From Eubacteriaceae bacterium (lineage in GTDB: Bacteria > Bacillota > Clostridia > Lachnospirales > Lachnospiraceae): a stretch of 64,000 nucleotides of DNA. The position numbers and the translations under genes were made by a program. Positions 51,989 to 62,020 of the stretch are shown here, in pieces. The DNA is taken from contig CAJTCR010000027.1 in assembly GCA_910574915.1 (NCBI GenBank), forward strand, positions 1-64,000, written 5' to 3'. How positions within the stretch are numbered: position 1 is the stretch's first letter; the number at the start of each line of letters is the position of its first letter. The notes below the pieces were generated by a model that ran no database searches, was not told where the DNA came from, and worked only from the letters and a program-made list of their open reading frames with translations.

Positions 51989-54900
51989 TTATTCCTCAAA
52001 ATCCTTCTCTCTTAAAATAACGTAATTGTCATCATTTGCCCTGGTTGCCGTTAATATTCCAAATACTTTCTTTAAGACACCTTTCTCCGCATTGTCTATC
52101 GCCTGATCTACAATCTCTTTCACTTCTGTCAATGTTGTCACATGATCCAGCTTTTGAATATTGCCGACCCGCTTATATAAAGCAAGCACTCCCATTTCGT
52201 CTATCTCATAATCCAGGTCATTCGCATAAGCCTTGCCAAACGCAACCAATTCGTCCAGCGAAAACAATGGTATGGATATCTTTTCTGTAAACTTCGCCGC
52301 AAAAGAACTGTCCCGTTCCAATGCCTTTTGTATGCCTTCTTCTGTATCTTCTAATATATACAGTGTGCCCGTATGGTCATTTTCCATACATCTGGACAGT
52401 TTCACTGCTGTTTCTCTTGAAATCTTTCCTGCGGATTCTATAATCAGGCATCCGCCGCTTATTTTATTTAGCAGAACATCCAGATCTTTTTGATTCAGTA
52501 CATTTGCATCTATTTTTCCAGTCTTGCCGCTTGGGCGCTTAATCTCTTTTTGCAATGTCTTAATAATGTCCATAATCAGCACCGTTTTCCCACTGCCGCT
52601 GATCCCCTCGATTATAATATTCCCCGACAATGCATGTTTATCATACTGCAAATGATCGGATACATTGCTGATCAGATCATAAATCTGTGCTTCCATCCCG
52701 GCAATCGGTACAAAGTAAGAAAAAATCTGTTTTTGCTCCGGCGTCAGAGTCTTCATTTCACTCATATCCAATTCTTCCGCCTGCCCCGCATTTTCATAAA
52801 TACCTGCCGATCGTGCCGCTGCCATAGCTTCCTTTGAAAATTCCTTTGTTGTCTGTGCATCCTTTTTCACATCCATAGCTGATTCTGCCTGAAGCTGTGC
52901 CTGAGTAAGAAATCTCGGCCTTGCTGCAAAAACTAACTTTTCCTGCCCATTCTCATACTCCGGTGCCGCATTCATCTCCTTATTTTCTAACAAATCCTCC
53001 GGTTGGATCTGTATATTTTCACTTTCAAACGTATCTAACTGCATATAATTATGCTCCGGCATATATTCTGTTTCCATGCCTTCACGATTTTCCTGGCTTT
53101 GCGCCTGGACATTTTTTTCAACACTCGCTGCTGAAAATGCTGTTTGCTGCTGCGCTTCAAATCCCTGTGCTTCCATCTCTTGCTGCGGTTCAAATTCCTG
53201 CGCCGGCTGCACATCTTCCATTTCTGCTGCCTGCACTTTTGGCTGCTGCACATCTGCGGCACTCAGCATCCTAGCCTGCATCTTCTGTTTTAATTCCTGT
53301 ACGGTTTCTTCTGACGGCATCGTTTGCATAAAATCCGTCTCTGCCGTTTTTGTCTGTGTATATCTCTCTTGTTCTTCTGTATCTATCTGTTGTACCGTAT
53401 TTCTATTTGGCGCTTCTGTATCTATCTGTTGCGCCGCATTCCTGTTTGGCGCTTCTGTATCTATCTGTGCCGCATTCCTGTTTGGCGCTTCTGTCTGTAT
53501 CTGTTGCGCTGCATTCCTGACTGGCACTTCTGTCTGCATATGCTGCATCTTATTCATTCCTGGTACATTTGTATGCATCTCCTGATTGGCTTCCATTCCT
53601 GGTATGCCTTGCTGCATATTTTGATTCGTGTCCATTTCTGGTATGCCTGAATACATATTTTGCACAGCGTTCATTCCTGGCATATTTTGTTGCATATTTT
53701 GCATAGTATTTATTCTTGGTTCACTTTGCTGCATATGCTGATTCGTACCCATTTCTGATATACCCGAATGCATATGCTGATTCATGTTCATTCCTGGCAT
53801 ATCTTGCCACATTTCCTGATTGGCATCTGCTTCCTCTGTCTGCATACTGTGTACCGTATTCATTCCTGCTATGCCTGCCCGCATATTTCTTGCGGCATCT
53901 ATTCCTGGTTCTTCTGGACGCCTCGTATTCATCCCTGCTACGCCTGTCTGCACACCTTCCAAAACAGCATCTTCTGCCTGAAACTGGCTTCCCGGTTCCG
54001 CTGCATTTATTTTTTGTGCCTGTGACGCCGGATCTGCGCCGTTTCTTTCCATTCGTACTCTTTGTAACAAGTCGATTGCTGAAATCCCTGGCTGCACAGC
54101 TTCCTTGTATGCACTCATAATCGGATTGTCAACCTCAACCGAATCTTTTTCTAATGAATTCCCACCCATTTCTATCTTCTCTATTGCTCCATTCTCTATA
54201 CCTTCGATCAATTCCTCAGGCAGATGTGGCAATTCTCGCGTAGGATCTAGTACTGTATGTAAAACTGGCTCTTCTTCCTGCTGTTGTTCGTGCTGTTCTT
54301 CCTGTCTTTCCTCGGCAATTAAACTGTCAATCTGATCCTGCAAGATCTGATTCATACCTGCTACAATCCTGCCCGCCTGCTCGAGATCCTCCTGAATCTG
54401 TACTGGCTGTCCGTCCTGTGTCTCCATTCCCTGTTCCGCCGCTTCTGCTGATGCCATTCCTTGTTCCAGCAGCGGTATAATACTAAGCAGGCGCTGCATC
54501 AACTGCTCCGCCTCATCCAGTGATCGTTCTTTTGCTGATTCCTGCTCCTGAGCTTCTGCTTCCTGCAAAGCATCCTGCATCGCCTGCTTTGTCCTCTCCC
54601 ACTCCGCCTGGATTTCTTCAAATGTCATCTCATGAGCCGGTTCCTGCGGCGCGGTATATAAATTCTGAGATTCCTGCGATGCCATATACGGATTCTGATA
54701 CTCCTGTGCTGCATATCCGTTTTGAAATTCCTGCGATGCCATATACGGATTCTGATACTCTTGTGCCGCATATCCGTTTTGAGATTCCTGTGTTCCTGGA
54801 TACGGGTTCTGGTATTCCTGTGCCGCATATTGGTCTTGATCTTCCTGTGTTTCTGGATACGGGTTCTGATACTCCTGTGCCGCATAGCTGTTTTGAGATT

Positions 54901-55918
54901 CCTGTGTTCCTGAATACGGGTTCTGCATATCCTGCGACATAGCTGTTTGATTCAGATTCTGTGGCATCCCATATCCGTTTTGAGATCCTTGTGCCTGTGC
55001 ATACGGACTTGGCGATTCCTGCGGCGCTGCCATTTGGTTTTGTGCTGCTTTTGCTGCTGTCAAATATGGATTTTGGAACGCCTGCGGTGCGCCAGCCAGA
55101 TTTCCAGCCTGCGGCGGCACATATGCAGGATTCGCCATTTTCTGATCCTGCCTGCGCATTTTTACCTCGGAGATCTGCTGCATTCCTTTTGCAATCTCTT
55201 CCTGTATATTTTGGGTGCGATACTTTTCTGCACTCAATTCTACAGGAGCCATTTCTTCTGATTTTGGCACCTTGTTCGGTGTTACCTCGATAACGCCAGT
55301 CCGCTTTTGACGGAACATCCGGTACTTTTCCTCCTGCGGCTTTGACAGAGGCTGGTAATGCATCTTTAATTCCAGTGCTTTTTCCACATAGATGCCGTCG
55401 CCAAACCACAGGATCAGTTCATCACATGCTTCCACACACTTTTCCGGCTGCATATCCCTATGATACAAATACGCCAGCTCGTACGCCCACTCTTCAGAAT
55501 ATTCCTGTTCCTTTAGCTCTTCCAGTATTCTGATCTGATCTTTATAAGGAAGCCCCTGTGCCGCAGTCATCTTATACTTTAACACATACTTCAAGTTGTC
55601 ATGCGGAGCAATGTCTACAAATTCATCGTAATACTCCTGCGCTTCGTCAAATCTTTGTGTCTTGATCGCAATTTCTGCCAGACGGTATATGATATTTCTC
55701 CCAATCGGAGATTTATCATATGCCATCAGCAGTATTTCCTTGCTTTCATCGTAACGCCCTACTTGTTCAAACACTTCCCCAGCCAGCACAAGTGCGTTCA
55801 GATTGCGGATCTTTCTCCAGCTAATCGTTTCTGCAATCTCTGCCGCTGCATTATAATTGCGCGCACTCACCAGCGCCTTCATCTCATCTATTTTCAGCTT
55901 AAACTCATATTTATCCAC
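51989..55918 (-). CDS. Giant TPR - low-complexity - AAA-type ATPase protein
   Basis: A protein of about 1309 residues. The GTG at 55918 (GGTGGCAGGC upstream) gives MDKYEFKLKIDEMKALVSARN, the usual beginning of this Lachnospiraceae family as I recall it. Residues 1-200 are TPR-like helical repeats (AAEIAETISW, GRYDESKEILLMAYDKSP, FDEAQEYYDEFVDIAP). Residues ~230-980 are disordered and rich in Q, N, M, E and Y, with two sets of tandem repeats. The last ~210 residues hold a P-loop ATPase: Walker A EGISGSGKTVLIM near residue 1106 and a Walker-B-like GGCLIIESAG. Possible role: a scaffold that binds partners through TPRs and condenses through the linker. Function unknown. Confidence 0.75.
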   Translation of the reverse strand: MDKYEFKLKIDEMKALVSARNYNAAAEIAETISWRKIRNLNALVLAGEVFEQVGRYDESKEILLMAYDKSPIGRNIIYRLAEIAIKTQRFDEAQEYYDEFVDIAPHDNLKYVLKYKMTAAQGLPYKDQIRILEELKEQEYSEEWAYELAYLYHRDMQPEKCVEACDELILWFGDGIYVEKALELKMHYQPLSKPQEEKYRMFRQKRTGVIEVTPNKVPKSEEMAPVELSAEKYRTQNIQEEIAKGMQQISEVKMRRQDQKMANPAYVPPQAGNLAGAPQAFQNPYLTAAKAAQNQMAAPQESPSPYAQAQGSQNGYGMPQNLNQTAMSQDMQNPYSGTQESQNSYAAQEYQNPYPETQEDQDQYAAQEYQNPYPGTQESQNGYAAQEYQNPYMASQEFQNGYAAQEYQNPYMASQESQNLYTAPQEPAHEMTFEEIQAEWERTKQAMQDALQEAEAQEQESAKERSLDEAEQLMQRLLSIIPLLEQGMASAEAAEQGMETQDGQPVQIQEDLEQAGRIVAGMNQILQDQIDSLIAEERQEEQHEQQQEEEPVLHTVLDPTRELPHLPEELIEGIENGAIEKIEMGGNSLEKDSVEVDNPIMSAYKEAVQPGISAIDLLQRVRMERNGADPASQAQKINAAEPGSQFQAEDAVLEGVQTGVAGMNTRRPEEPGIDAARNMRAGIAGMNTVHSMQTEEADANQEMWQDMPGMNMNQHMHSGISEMGTNQHMQQSEPRINTMQNMQQNMPGMNAVQNMYSGIPEMDTNQNMQQGIPGMEANQEMHTNVPGMNKMQHMQTEVPVRNAAQQIQTEAPNRNAAQIDTEAPNRNAAQQIDTEAPNRNTVQQIDTEEQERYTQTKTAETDFMQTMPSEETVQELKQKMQARMLSAADVQQPKVQAAEMEDVQPAQEFEPQQEMEAQGFEAQQQTAFSAASVEKNVQAQSQENREGMETEYMPEHNYMQLDTFESENIQIQPEDLLENKEMNAAPEYENGQEKLVFAARPRFLTQAQLQAESAMDVKKDAQTTKEFSKEAMAAARSAGIYENAGQAEELDMSEMKTLTPEQKQIFSYFVPIAGMEAQIYDLISNVSDHLQYDKHALSGNIIIEGISGSGKTVLIMDIIKTLQKEIKRPSGKTGKIDANVLNQKDLDVLLNKISGGCLIIESAGKISRETAVKLSRCMENDHTGTLYILEDTEEGIQKALERDSSFAAKFTEKISIPLFSLDELVAFGKAYANDLDYEIDEMGVLALYKRVGNIQKLDHVTTLTEVKEIVDQAIDNAEKGVLKKVFGILTATRANDDNYVILREKDFEE
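53380..53540 (-). repeat. Tandem coding repeats: QIDTEAPNRNAAQ units
   Basis: About four near-identical in-frame units of 42-54 bp (GGCGCTTCTGTATCTATCTG...GCATTCCTGTTT) encode T-E-A-P-N-R-N-A-A-Q-Q-I-D. One unit lacks a single codon (AQIDTE against AQQIDTE). Confidence 0.85.
54645..54935 (-). repeat. Tandem coding repeats: 19-residue YAAQEYQNPY units
   Basis: Four to five consecutive 57-bp units encode x-x-x-QE-x-QN-x-YAAQEYQNPY. The DNA is highly conserved between units, suggesting recent expansion by slippage or recombination. Confidence 0.88.
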
Positions 55919-56010
55919 GCCTGCCACCATCTATCAAAGGATTACAATCCACCTTCGTTCCTGTCAAATATTGTATAATAATCCAATGTTAGTTTACCAT
56001 AGGTAACCGC

Positions 56011-57345
56011 TCATGTCAAAAAACTTTCCTCTTTTTCTTCCGGTTCGTGCTTCTCATCTGCGTACTTTCCATACCAAAGCCGCCTGGCGCCAGGTTCTAC
56101 GCCTGTAGCTTCTATATAAACGGCTGTATCTACCGGAAGCTTCTTTTTTTCTAAAAAGAAATGGATCGTCTTTTGAATAATATAATAAATTACCGCAAAT
56201 ACCGGGCATCCAAGCAGCATCCCCATCACGCCAAACAGCCCGCTTCCGACTAAAATGGCAAACATTACCCAAAAAGACGATAACCCGGTCGAATCTCCTA
56301 GGATCTTCGGCCCGATAATATTTCCGTCAATCTGCTGCAAAATAACGACAAAGATCACAAAATATACTGCATACAAAGGATCTACGAGTAAAATTAAAAA
56401 TGTACTCGGTATCGCTCCGATAAATGGCCCGAAAAAAGGAATAATATTTGTCACGCCGACAATCACGCTGACCAGCAGCGTATACGGCATTCTAATAATG
56501 CATAAAACAATATAACAAAGGATTCCAATAATTAAAGAATCCAGCAGCTTCCCTTTGATAAAACCGCCAAAGATCTCGTTTGTCGTATGAAATACCTGGA
56601 TTACCTGGTTTGCTGCACGCGCCGGAAACAGTGCAAAAATAATTTTTTTTGCCTGTCCTTCAAAATTTTCCTTTTCACACATTACATAAATCGATACGAT
56701 CAGCCCAATGACGATATTTTTAAATGCGTTTAGCACATTAATCAAACCGCTTGTAACCGTTGCCACATAATCCTTCGTCTGCGGAAGAAGGGAATTTTTC
56801 AGCCAGTCTTCGATCCAGTCAGCCGCTGTCACCAGATATTCTTCCAGCATTGCCGTAATCTCACGGTTACCGTATTCCCATTCGTTTAAATGTACAATAA
56901 ACGAATTGATCTGTGCCGGCATCGTATCTACCAGATTAGAAATATTTGCAGATACCTCCGGGATTACCATAGACAGCAGCATCACAATAATCAAAAGAAA
57001 TACGAGTACGGCAAGTATGCTCGAAACTGTCCGTATCAGCCTTTTCCACTTTTTCTTTACGCCTCTTGCATCGGCTGCTTTTAACAGCAGCCGTTCAAAA
57101 AACATCATAATCGGATTAATCAGATAGCCAATCGCAAGCCCGTATAAAATCGGCTGTGCGATTGCCACCATCATACTCGACATCGCTTTTATATCCTGAA
57201 ACCGGAATAATACACAAACTACAAGGATACAGCAGCAAAATACGATAAAAAACGTCAGCCCCATCGCCAGATAAGGGCGGATATTCCAGTCAGAACCGGA
57301 TTTTAACTGCTGCCTTATTGTCTGCTTTTTCTCATCTTTCTCCAT
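56011..57345 (-). CDS. AI-2E family transporter
   Basis: A membrane protein of about 444 residues; ATG 57345 chosen, no strong ribosome site. Typical features of the family (PF01594, YtvI/TqsA/PerM): two N-terminal spans (LTFFIVFCCCILVVCVLF), the GLAIGYLINPIMMFFERLL segment, a long soluble region, then GGFIKGKLLDSLIIGILCYIVLCIIRMPY and TNIIPFFGPFIGAIPSTFLIL. The last spans contain GPKILGDSTGLSSFWV. Substrates range from autoinducer-2 to sodium/proton exchange; none can be assigned. Confidence 0.9.
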   Translation of the reverse strand: MEKDEKKQTIRQQLKSGSDWNIRPYLAMGLTFFIVFCCCILVVCVLFRFQDIKAMSSMMVAIAQPILYGLAIGYLINPIMMFFERLLLKAADARGVKKKWKRLIRTVSSILAVLVFLLIIVMLLSMVIPEVSANISNLVDTMPAQINSFIVHLNEWEYGNREITAMLEEYLVTAADWIEDWLKNSLLPQTKDYVATVTSGLINVLNAFKNIVIGLIVSIYVMCEKENFEGQAKKIIFALFPARAANQVIQVFHTTNEIFGGFIKGKLLDSLIIGILCYIVLCIIRMPYTLLVSVIVGVTNIIPFFGPFIGAIPSTFLILLVDPLYAVYFVIFVVILQQIDGNIIGPKILGDSTGLSSFWVMFAILVGSGLFGVMGMLLGCPVFAVIYYIIQKTIHFFLEKKKLPVDTAVYIEATGVEPGARRLWYGKYADEKHEPEEKEESFLT

Positions 57346-57389
57346 TTTTTGCACCACTTTTTGCTCACTTTGTCAAATGAACTGTCTTC

Positions 57390-59675
57390 TTACTTTCTGT
57401 TAAAATTAATCAGACATCCTTTTAAAATAATCTCACGCTCATCGTCAGTCAGTTCTCCCATCGTCACATGAAATTCCTTTAAAGAACCGTCCTTTACTGC
57501 ATATGCGGTAATGTCAGAAGCTTTCTCCTCGACTGCCTTGCGGATGTTAGGCAAAAACAGATAGTCGCCGTTTGCAAACGGAAGATCCCCTTCTGAAATA
57601 AGAAGCGGCAGCATTCCCCAGTTAATCAGATTGGAGCGATATCTCTTTGTCGCGTATTCATGTGCAATATTTGCCCAGCCTCCTAATACTTTCTGGCAGG
57701 AAGCTGCCTGCTCACGCGCAGAACCATCGCCAGGCTTTACTGCAAAGATCGTGCTCCCGATCCCCGTATTGCTCTCATTTGCATCCGGGAATTTCTGCAA
57801 AATCACATCCACAGCATCCTTTAACTCCGGCAGCACTTCATACGGATGTCCGCCTTCTTCTCTTACTTTTTCTGCCCTCTGCACTTCTTTTGCACGCCCT
57901 ACATATGCCGGATCTTTTCTGGACAAGGTAAATTCTGCAAGCCCCAGCGGATTTGACCGATAAGAAGAAGTCTCTCCTGAAGGAATCAGTTCATCCGTCG
58001 TCGTCACCGGGTCATGAATTTCCGATACCACTTTCAAAATCAAGTTGTCCGTTAACGCTGCCATTTTCGGCCAGTCTTTAATATTCGGGCCCATCTTCAC
58101 TTCTACAGACGGGTCTGCCTGCCCATGACTGTCGAATACACGGTTTTCATAGATCGTTTTGTCAAAGAAATATTTTGGCTTTGTAAAGTCCGCGTCCACA
58201 TCTGTCGCCGCGGTCAGATACCCTTTATTTGCCGCTGTTGCCGCAATCGAACGCGCATCCATCAATGCTACAGACGCAATCTGCCCGCTTTGCACCTTAG
58301 AACCTTCCCGGTTCGGGAAATTACGTGTAGAATGACGGATAGAAAATCCATTATTCGCAGGCGTATCTCCAGCGCCAAAGCATGGGCCGCAAAATGCTGT
58401 TTTCATCACGCCGCCCGCAGCCATAATCTTAGCCGCGGCACCGTTGCGCACAAGCTCCATATAAACAGGCATACTTGCCGGATAGACGCTGAGCGTAAAT
58501 TCATCCGACCCAATGCTCGTTCCAGCCAGAATATCCGCCGCGTCACAGATATTTTCAAATCCGCCGCCTGCACAGCCTGCAATAATGCCCTGATCCACAT
58601 ACAGCCTGCCGTTACGTACCTTTTCCTGCAAATTCAGGCTGATTGCACCGTTAAAGCTTACCTGTGCCTTCTTTTCGCAATCGGCAAGGATATCCACCAG
58701 ATTGTGGTTCAGCTCTTCGATCGTATAAGCATTGCTTGGATGGAACGGCATTGCAATCATTGGCTTTACTGTATCAAGATCCAGAGCGATCATACCGTCA
58801 TAATAAGCCGTATTTCCCGGCTGTAGCTGTGCATAGTCTTCGCTGCGCCCATGTATCTCATAAAACTCTTTCACCTGCTCATCCGTCTGCCAGATCGATG
58901 ACAGGCACGTTGTTTCTGTCGTCATAACGTCAACGCCGATCCTGAAATCTACGCTCAGATTTGCAACACCAGGCCCTACAAATTCCATCACTTTATTTTT
59001 CACATATCCGTTTGCAAACACTTCTTTTATAATTGCAATCGCTATATCCTGCGGTCCTACGCCTTTTTGCGGCTTGCCCGTCAGATACACGCCGACTACT
59101 TCCGGCATATTGATATCATAGGTCTGATCCAAAAGCTGTTTGACAAGCTCCGGCCCGCCCTCTCCCATCGCCATTGTGCCTAAAGCGCCATAGCGTGTAT
59201 GGGAATCTGAACCAAGGATCATCTTCCCGCCTCCGGCAAGCATCTCTCTTGCAAACTGATGGATGACAGCCTGATGAGGAGGCACATACATCCCACCATA
59301 ACGTTTCGCGCAGGACAGCCCAAACATATGGTCATCCTCGTTAATTGTACCGCCTACCGCACATAAACTGTTATGGCAGTTTGTCAGCACATACGGGATT
59401 GGAAATTTTTCCAGCCCGGATGCCCGCGCTGTCTGTATAATCCCTACAAACGTTATGTCATGTGAGGTCAGCTTATCAAATTTAATCTGCAACTTTTCCA
59501 TATTGCCGGAAGTATTGTGCTCCTGCAAAATATGATACGCAATCGTCTGTGTCTTTGCCTGCTCCGGCGTTATTTCTGCACCTGTCTTTGCTTTTAAGAC
59601 AGCAGATGCGTCCGCAGTATCCTCTACTAACTCTGCACCATTTACCAGATACACGCCTTTGTCGTATAGTTTCAT
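57390..59675 (-). CDS. Aconitase-family hydratase
   Basis: A 761-residue protein from ATG 59675, seven nt after AGGAGG. It has the four aconitase domains. The iron-sulfur cysteines appear in [12 protein letters not shown] (canonical GSCTNSS replaced by GCAGGG) and [47 protein letters not shown] and YRSNLINWG supply substrate-binding residues. The changed first cysteine motif makes it a Clostridia-type hydratase; citrate/isocitrate activity is likely but not certain. No citrate synthase or isocitrate dehydrogenase gene is next to it. Confidence 0.85.
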   Translation of the reverse strand: MKLYDKGVYLVNGAELVEDTADASAVLKAKTGAEITPEQAKTQTIAYHILQEHNTSGNMEKLQIKFDKLTSHDITFVGIIQTARASGLEKFPIPYVLTNCHNSLCAVGGTINEDDHMFGLSCAKRYGGMYVPPHQAVIHQFAREMLAGGGKMILGSDSHTRYGALGTMAMGEGGPELVKQLLDQTYDINMPEVVGVYLTGKPQKGVGPQDIAIAIIKEVFANGYVKNKVMEFVGPGVANLSVDFRIGVDVMTTETTCLSSIWQTDEQVKEFYEIHGRSEDYAQLQPGNTAYYDGMIALDLDTVKPMIAMPFHPSNAYTIEELNHNLVDILADCEKKAQVSFNGAISLNLQEKVRNGRLYVDQGIIAGCAGGGFENICDAADILAGTSIGSDEFTLSVYPASMPVYMELVRNGAAAKIMAAGGVMKTAFCGPCFGAGDTPANNGFSIRHSTRNFPNREGSKVQSGQIASVALMDARSIAATAANKGYLTAATDVDADFTKPKYFFDKTIYENRVFDSHGQADPSVEVKMGPNIKDWPKMAALTDNLILKVVSEIHDPVTTTDELIPSGETSSYRSNPLGLAEFTLSRKDPAYVGRAKEVQRAEKVREEGGHPYEVLPELKDAVDVILQKFPDANESNTGIGSTIFAVKPGDGSAREQAASCQKVLGGWANIAHEYATKRYRSNLINWGMLPLLISEGDLPFANGDYLFLPNIRKAVEEKASDITAYAVKDGSLKEFHVTMGELTDDEREIILKGCLINFNRK

Positions 59676-59700
59676 TTTTATTCCTCCTTGCACTGCTTTT

Positions 59701-60954
59701 CTATAATAAAGTTTTCTTTTTTCCCATTAATTTATCCAGCAGCGACATCCTTTCACGATGCTGTTTTGTGCCTTCTTCTTCACTGCCGTTTTGCTTAAAA
59801 TATTCCGCATCCAGATTGACCTTAATCTCAGCTTCATCCAAAACCGTGCTTTCCTGCACAGCTTCGGATTTGTAATTTTTAGCCTCTGCAATTTCCTGCT
59901 CCGTATATCCTCCCTTTGCTTCTTCGATTTCCTCTGCGGTATATTTTTCTTTTTCATCTTTGTTATCATACGCTGTGCGCTCATCCAAGCCGGCTTCTGT
60001 CATGCGCTTTTGCGCCGCCTCCTTCTGTGCGGATTCGATACCTGTCAGACGATTCGATTCAGCATTTCTTTCTGAGACGATTTCCTTTTGCGCACCCGTT
60101 CCTGCTTCTTGCTCTGATATTTTATTTTGCGGCTTTACAGACTCGCTTTCCGCGGATTTCTTTCCAAAAAACTTTTTCGGATGCTGTACGGATTCATTTT
60201 CGCGGCGCCCGTCTTTTTCTGTATTTTTATCTTCTGCAAAAATCTGCTGAATATCCTCTGCTGCCTTCTTTAACGTGGATTCGATTACGCCTTCATCTTC
60301 TAACGGCTGCATCATCTCCTCATCCGGCTGTTTTTCTTCTTCTTTTTCAAACGGTATGCCTGCTTTTCTAAAATACTCTTCATTTATTTTGATCTCTGGT
60401 TTTATTACCGTATGTTTTTCACCAAAGTTTTCTAACGTCTTTCTGCCTTTTTTCTCGGCACGTTCACGTTCGATCTCCCGGTTTCGTTCTTCGATCAGCC
60501 TTAAATATTTTTCTGTATCCGCTAAAAGCTGTAGCTGGCTCTTTAGCTCAAGCTGGTTTTCCCGAATCGTCTCCTGCTGCTGTTTAATATTTCTGCAAAA
60601 TTCCCGGTACATCCGGTCAACCGTAGCATCTGCCTCATCGACCATTACATTCAGATGATTCAGCGCTTCTTCTGTATACAAGACAGACGCCGCATAAATA
60701 TCCTCCGCCTGGCGGCTTGCATCCCAAATAATCCTGTCGCCTTCCTTTTTTTTCTCACGCAGCGCCCGGTCTCTGCTTTGCTGCGTAAGCTCATATTCAT
60801 CCATAATCTCATAGATACTTGCATTCAGACGGTCTATTAAATTAAACATATCCTGTTTGCTGACGATAATGCGGTCAGTATCATACACCTCGCTCTTGGA
60901 AATCATTACATGTATATCTCTTAATACATTTTCGAGTCTATCCTGTGAGCTCAT
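59701..60954 (-). CDS. DivIVA-like coiled-coil protein with acidic disordered tail
   Basis: A 417-residue soluble protein with AAAGGAGCG before the ATG. Residues ~25-165 form coiled coils ([56 protein letters not shown]), like DivIVA or V-ATPase stalk proteins. The remaining ~250 residues are highly charged and disordered. Two related short motifs occur, [14 protein letters not shown] and [16 protein letters not shown], perhaps docking peptides. Membership of a family conserved in Lachnospiraceae is likely; function unknown. Confidence 0.6.
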   Translation of the reverse strand: MSSQDRLENVLRDIHVMISKSEVYDTDRIIVSKQDMFNLIDRLNASIYEIMDEYELTQQSRDRALREKKKEGDRIIWDASRQAEDIYAASVLYTEEALNHLNVMVDEADATVDRMYREFCRNIKQQQETIRENQLELKSQLQLLADTEKYLRLIEERNREIERERAEKKGRKTLENFGEKHTVIKPEIKINEEYFRKAGIPFEKEEEKQPDEEMMQPLEDEGVIESTLKKAAEDIQQIFAEDKNTEKDGRRENESVQHPKKFFGKKSAESESVKPQNKISEQEAGTGAQKEIVSERNAESNRLTGIESAQKEAAQKRMTEAGLDERTAYDNKDEKEKYTAEEIEEAKGGYTEQEIAEAKNYKSEAVQESTVLDEAEIKVNLDAEYFKQNGSEEEGTKQHRERMSLLDKLMGKKKTLL

Positions 60955-60973
60955 TCCTTCGCTCCTTTCCGTT

Positions 60974-61915
60974 CTATTCCAGATAACGAATCAAGTCCTG
61001 TTCCGCCTCTACAAGTCCGAGAAAAATCGGGCTTTCGCCTGCCTCTTCCAAATATTCGGCTGCTTTGTCAGCAGCATCCTCAGCCACGATCATCAGCATA
61101 CCGATCCCCATATTAAAAGTCTGCCGCATCTGCTGGATATCTATATTTCCATCTTTATGCAGCATCTGATACAAAGGCGGTATCGTATCCGTCCTGCGTT
61201 TAACAACCGCGCCGTACTGCTCATGAAGCAGCAGCCGAAGCGCCCGGTCAAGCCCTCCATGCGCAACCTGCACACACGATTTCACTTCAATCCCTTCCTC
61301 CAGTAAATGCTGCATACATGCCTGGTACATTTTCGTCGGCCGCAAAAGCTGGTCTCCAAGCGTACTGCCCAGCATATCATAATAGACTTCCATCGTGCCT
61401 TTTGTCAGAAACAACTGCTTTTTCGCCAGCACATATCCGTTATTATGCAGCCCATCCGAAGGAAGGCCGATAATCACATCTCCGCCCGCAAGCCTCGCAT
61501 TCCCAATCTTTTTCTTCTGATCTAAAATGCCGACAATAAACCCGGCAAGCTCATACTGGTCAAACGCATATTTATCTGGCAGCTCTACAATCTCACTGCC
61601 CGCAAACCGGATCTTTACCTCTTCACATCCTTGTGTAATTCCATCCTCGATAATCCTTACTTTATCCGCCCTTGGCCTTACACAGGAAATATTCGCGTAA
61701 AAAAACAGCGGTTCTGCTCCGACTGCTGCCATATCATTGACACATGCCGCCACACAGTCATATCCTATTTTGTCCATTTTATCCATTTCCGATGCAATAA
61801 ATAATTTTCCGCTCACACCGTTTGTCTTAGATACCAATGTCGGCTGGCTCATCGTACGGAAACGGTCAAGTACGATCTCGTTTTCCAGCTTCTTTAACCC
61901 AAATTTTTCTCTCAA
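60974..61915 (-). CDS. PurM-like (AIR synthase-related) protein
   Basis: A 313-residue protein with a TTG start behind GGCAGGAAG. It follows PurM strongly: CVNDMAAVGAEPLFF, ITQGCEEVKIRFAGSEIVELPDKY, YELAGFIVGILD, IIGLPSDGLHNNGYVLAK, VAHGGLDRALRLLL and FNMGIGMLMIV. The N-terminal YKDAGVDI-type segment of true PurM is missing, and the ATP-loop position reads SKTNGVSGKLF instead of S-x-DGVGTKL. The changes suggest a paralogue with altered activity; the true purM is not in this window. It may still be the purine enzyme in a diverged form. Confidence 0.75.
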   Translation of the reverse strand: MREKFGLKKLENEIVLDRFRTMSQPTLVSKTNGVSGKLFIASEMDKMDKIGYDCVAACVNDMAAVGAEPLFFYANISCVRPRADKVRIIEDGITQGCEEVKIRFAGSEIVELPDKYAFDQYELAGFIVGILDQKKKIGNARLAGGDVIIGLPSDGLHNNGYVLAKKQLFLTKGTMEVYYDMLGSTLGDQLLRPTKMYQACMQHLLEEGIEVKSCVQVAHGGLDRALRLLLHEQYGAVVKRRTDTIPPLYQMLHKDGNIDIQQMRQTFNMGIGMLMIVAEDAADKAAEYLEEAGESPIFLGLVEAEQDLIRYLE

Positions 61916-62020
61916 CTTCCTGCCCTGCCTTTTTCTTCATTCATTACAGATTTGCAATCCTCACCCATATTTTCACAATCTTTTGTACTGGATTCAAATG
62001 CCTGGGCAGACGGCTCACGC

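Noticed and set aside
53380-54935. Regularly spaced repeats that look at first like a CRISPR array
   Set aside because: Units are contiguous, a multiple of three long and in frame with the large minus-strand gene; there are no unique spacers and no cas genes.
53076-54942. Long plus-strand open frames over the TPR-ATPase gene
   Set aside because: They are complements of the minus-strand repeat coding, have no ribosome sites and show repeat-derived composition.
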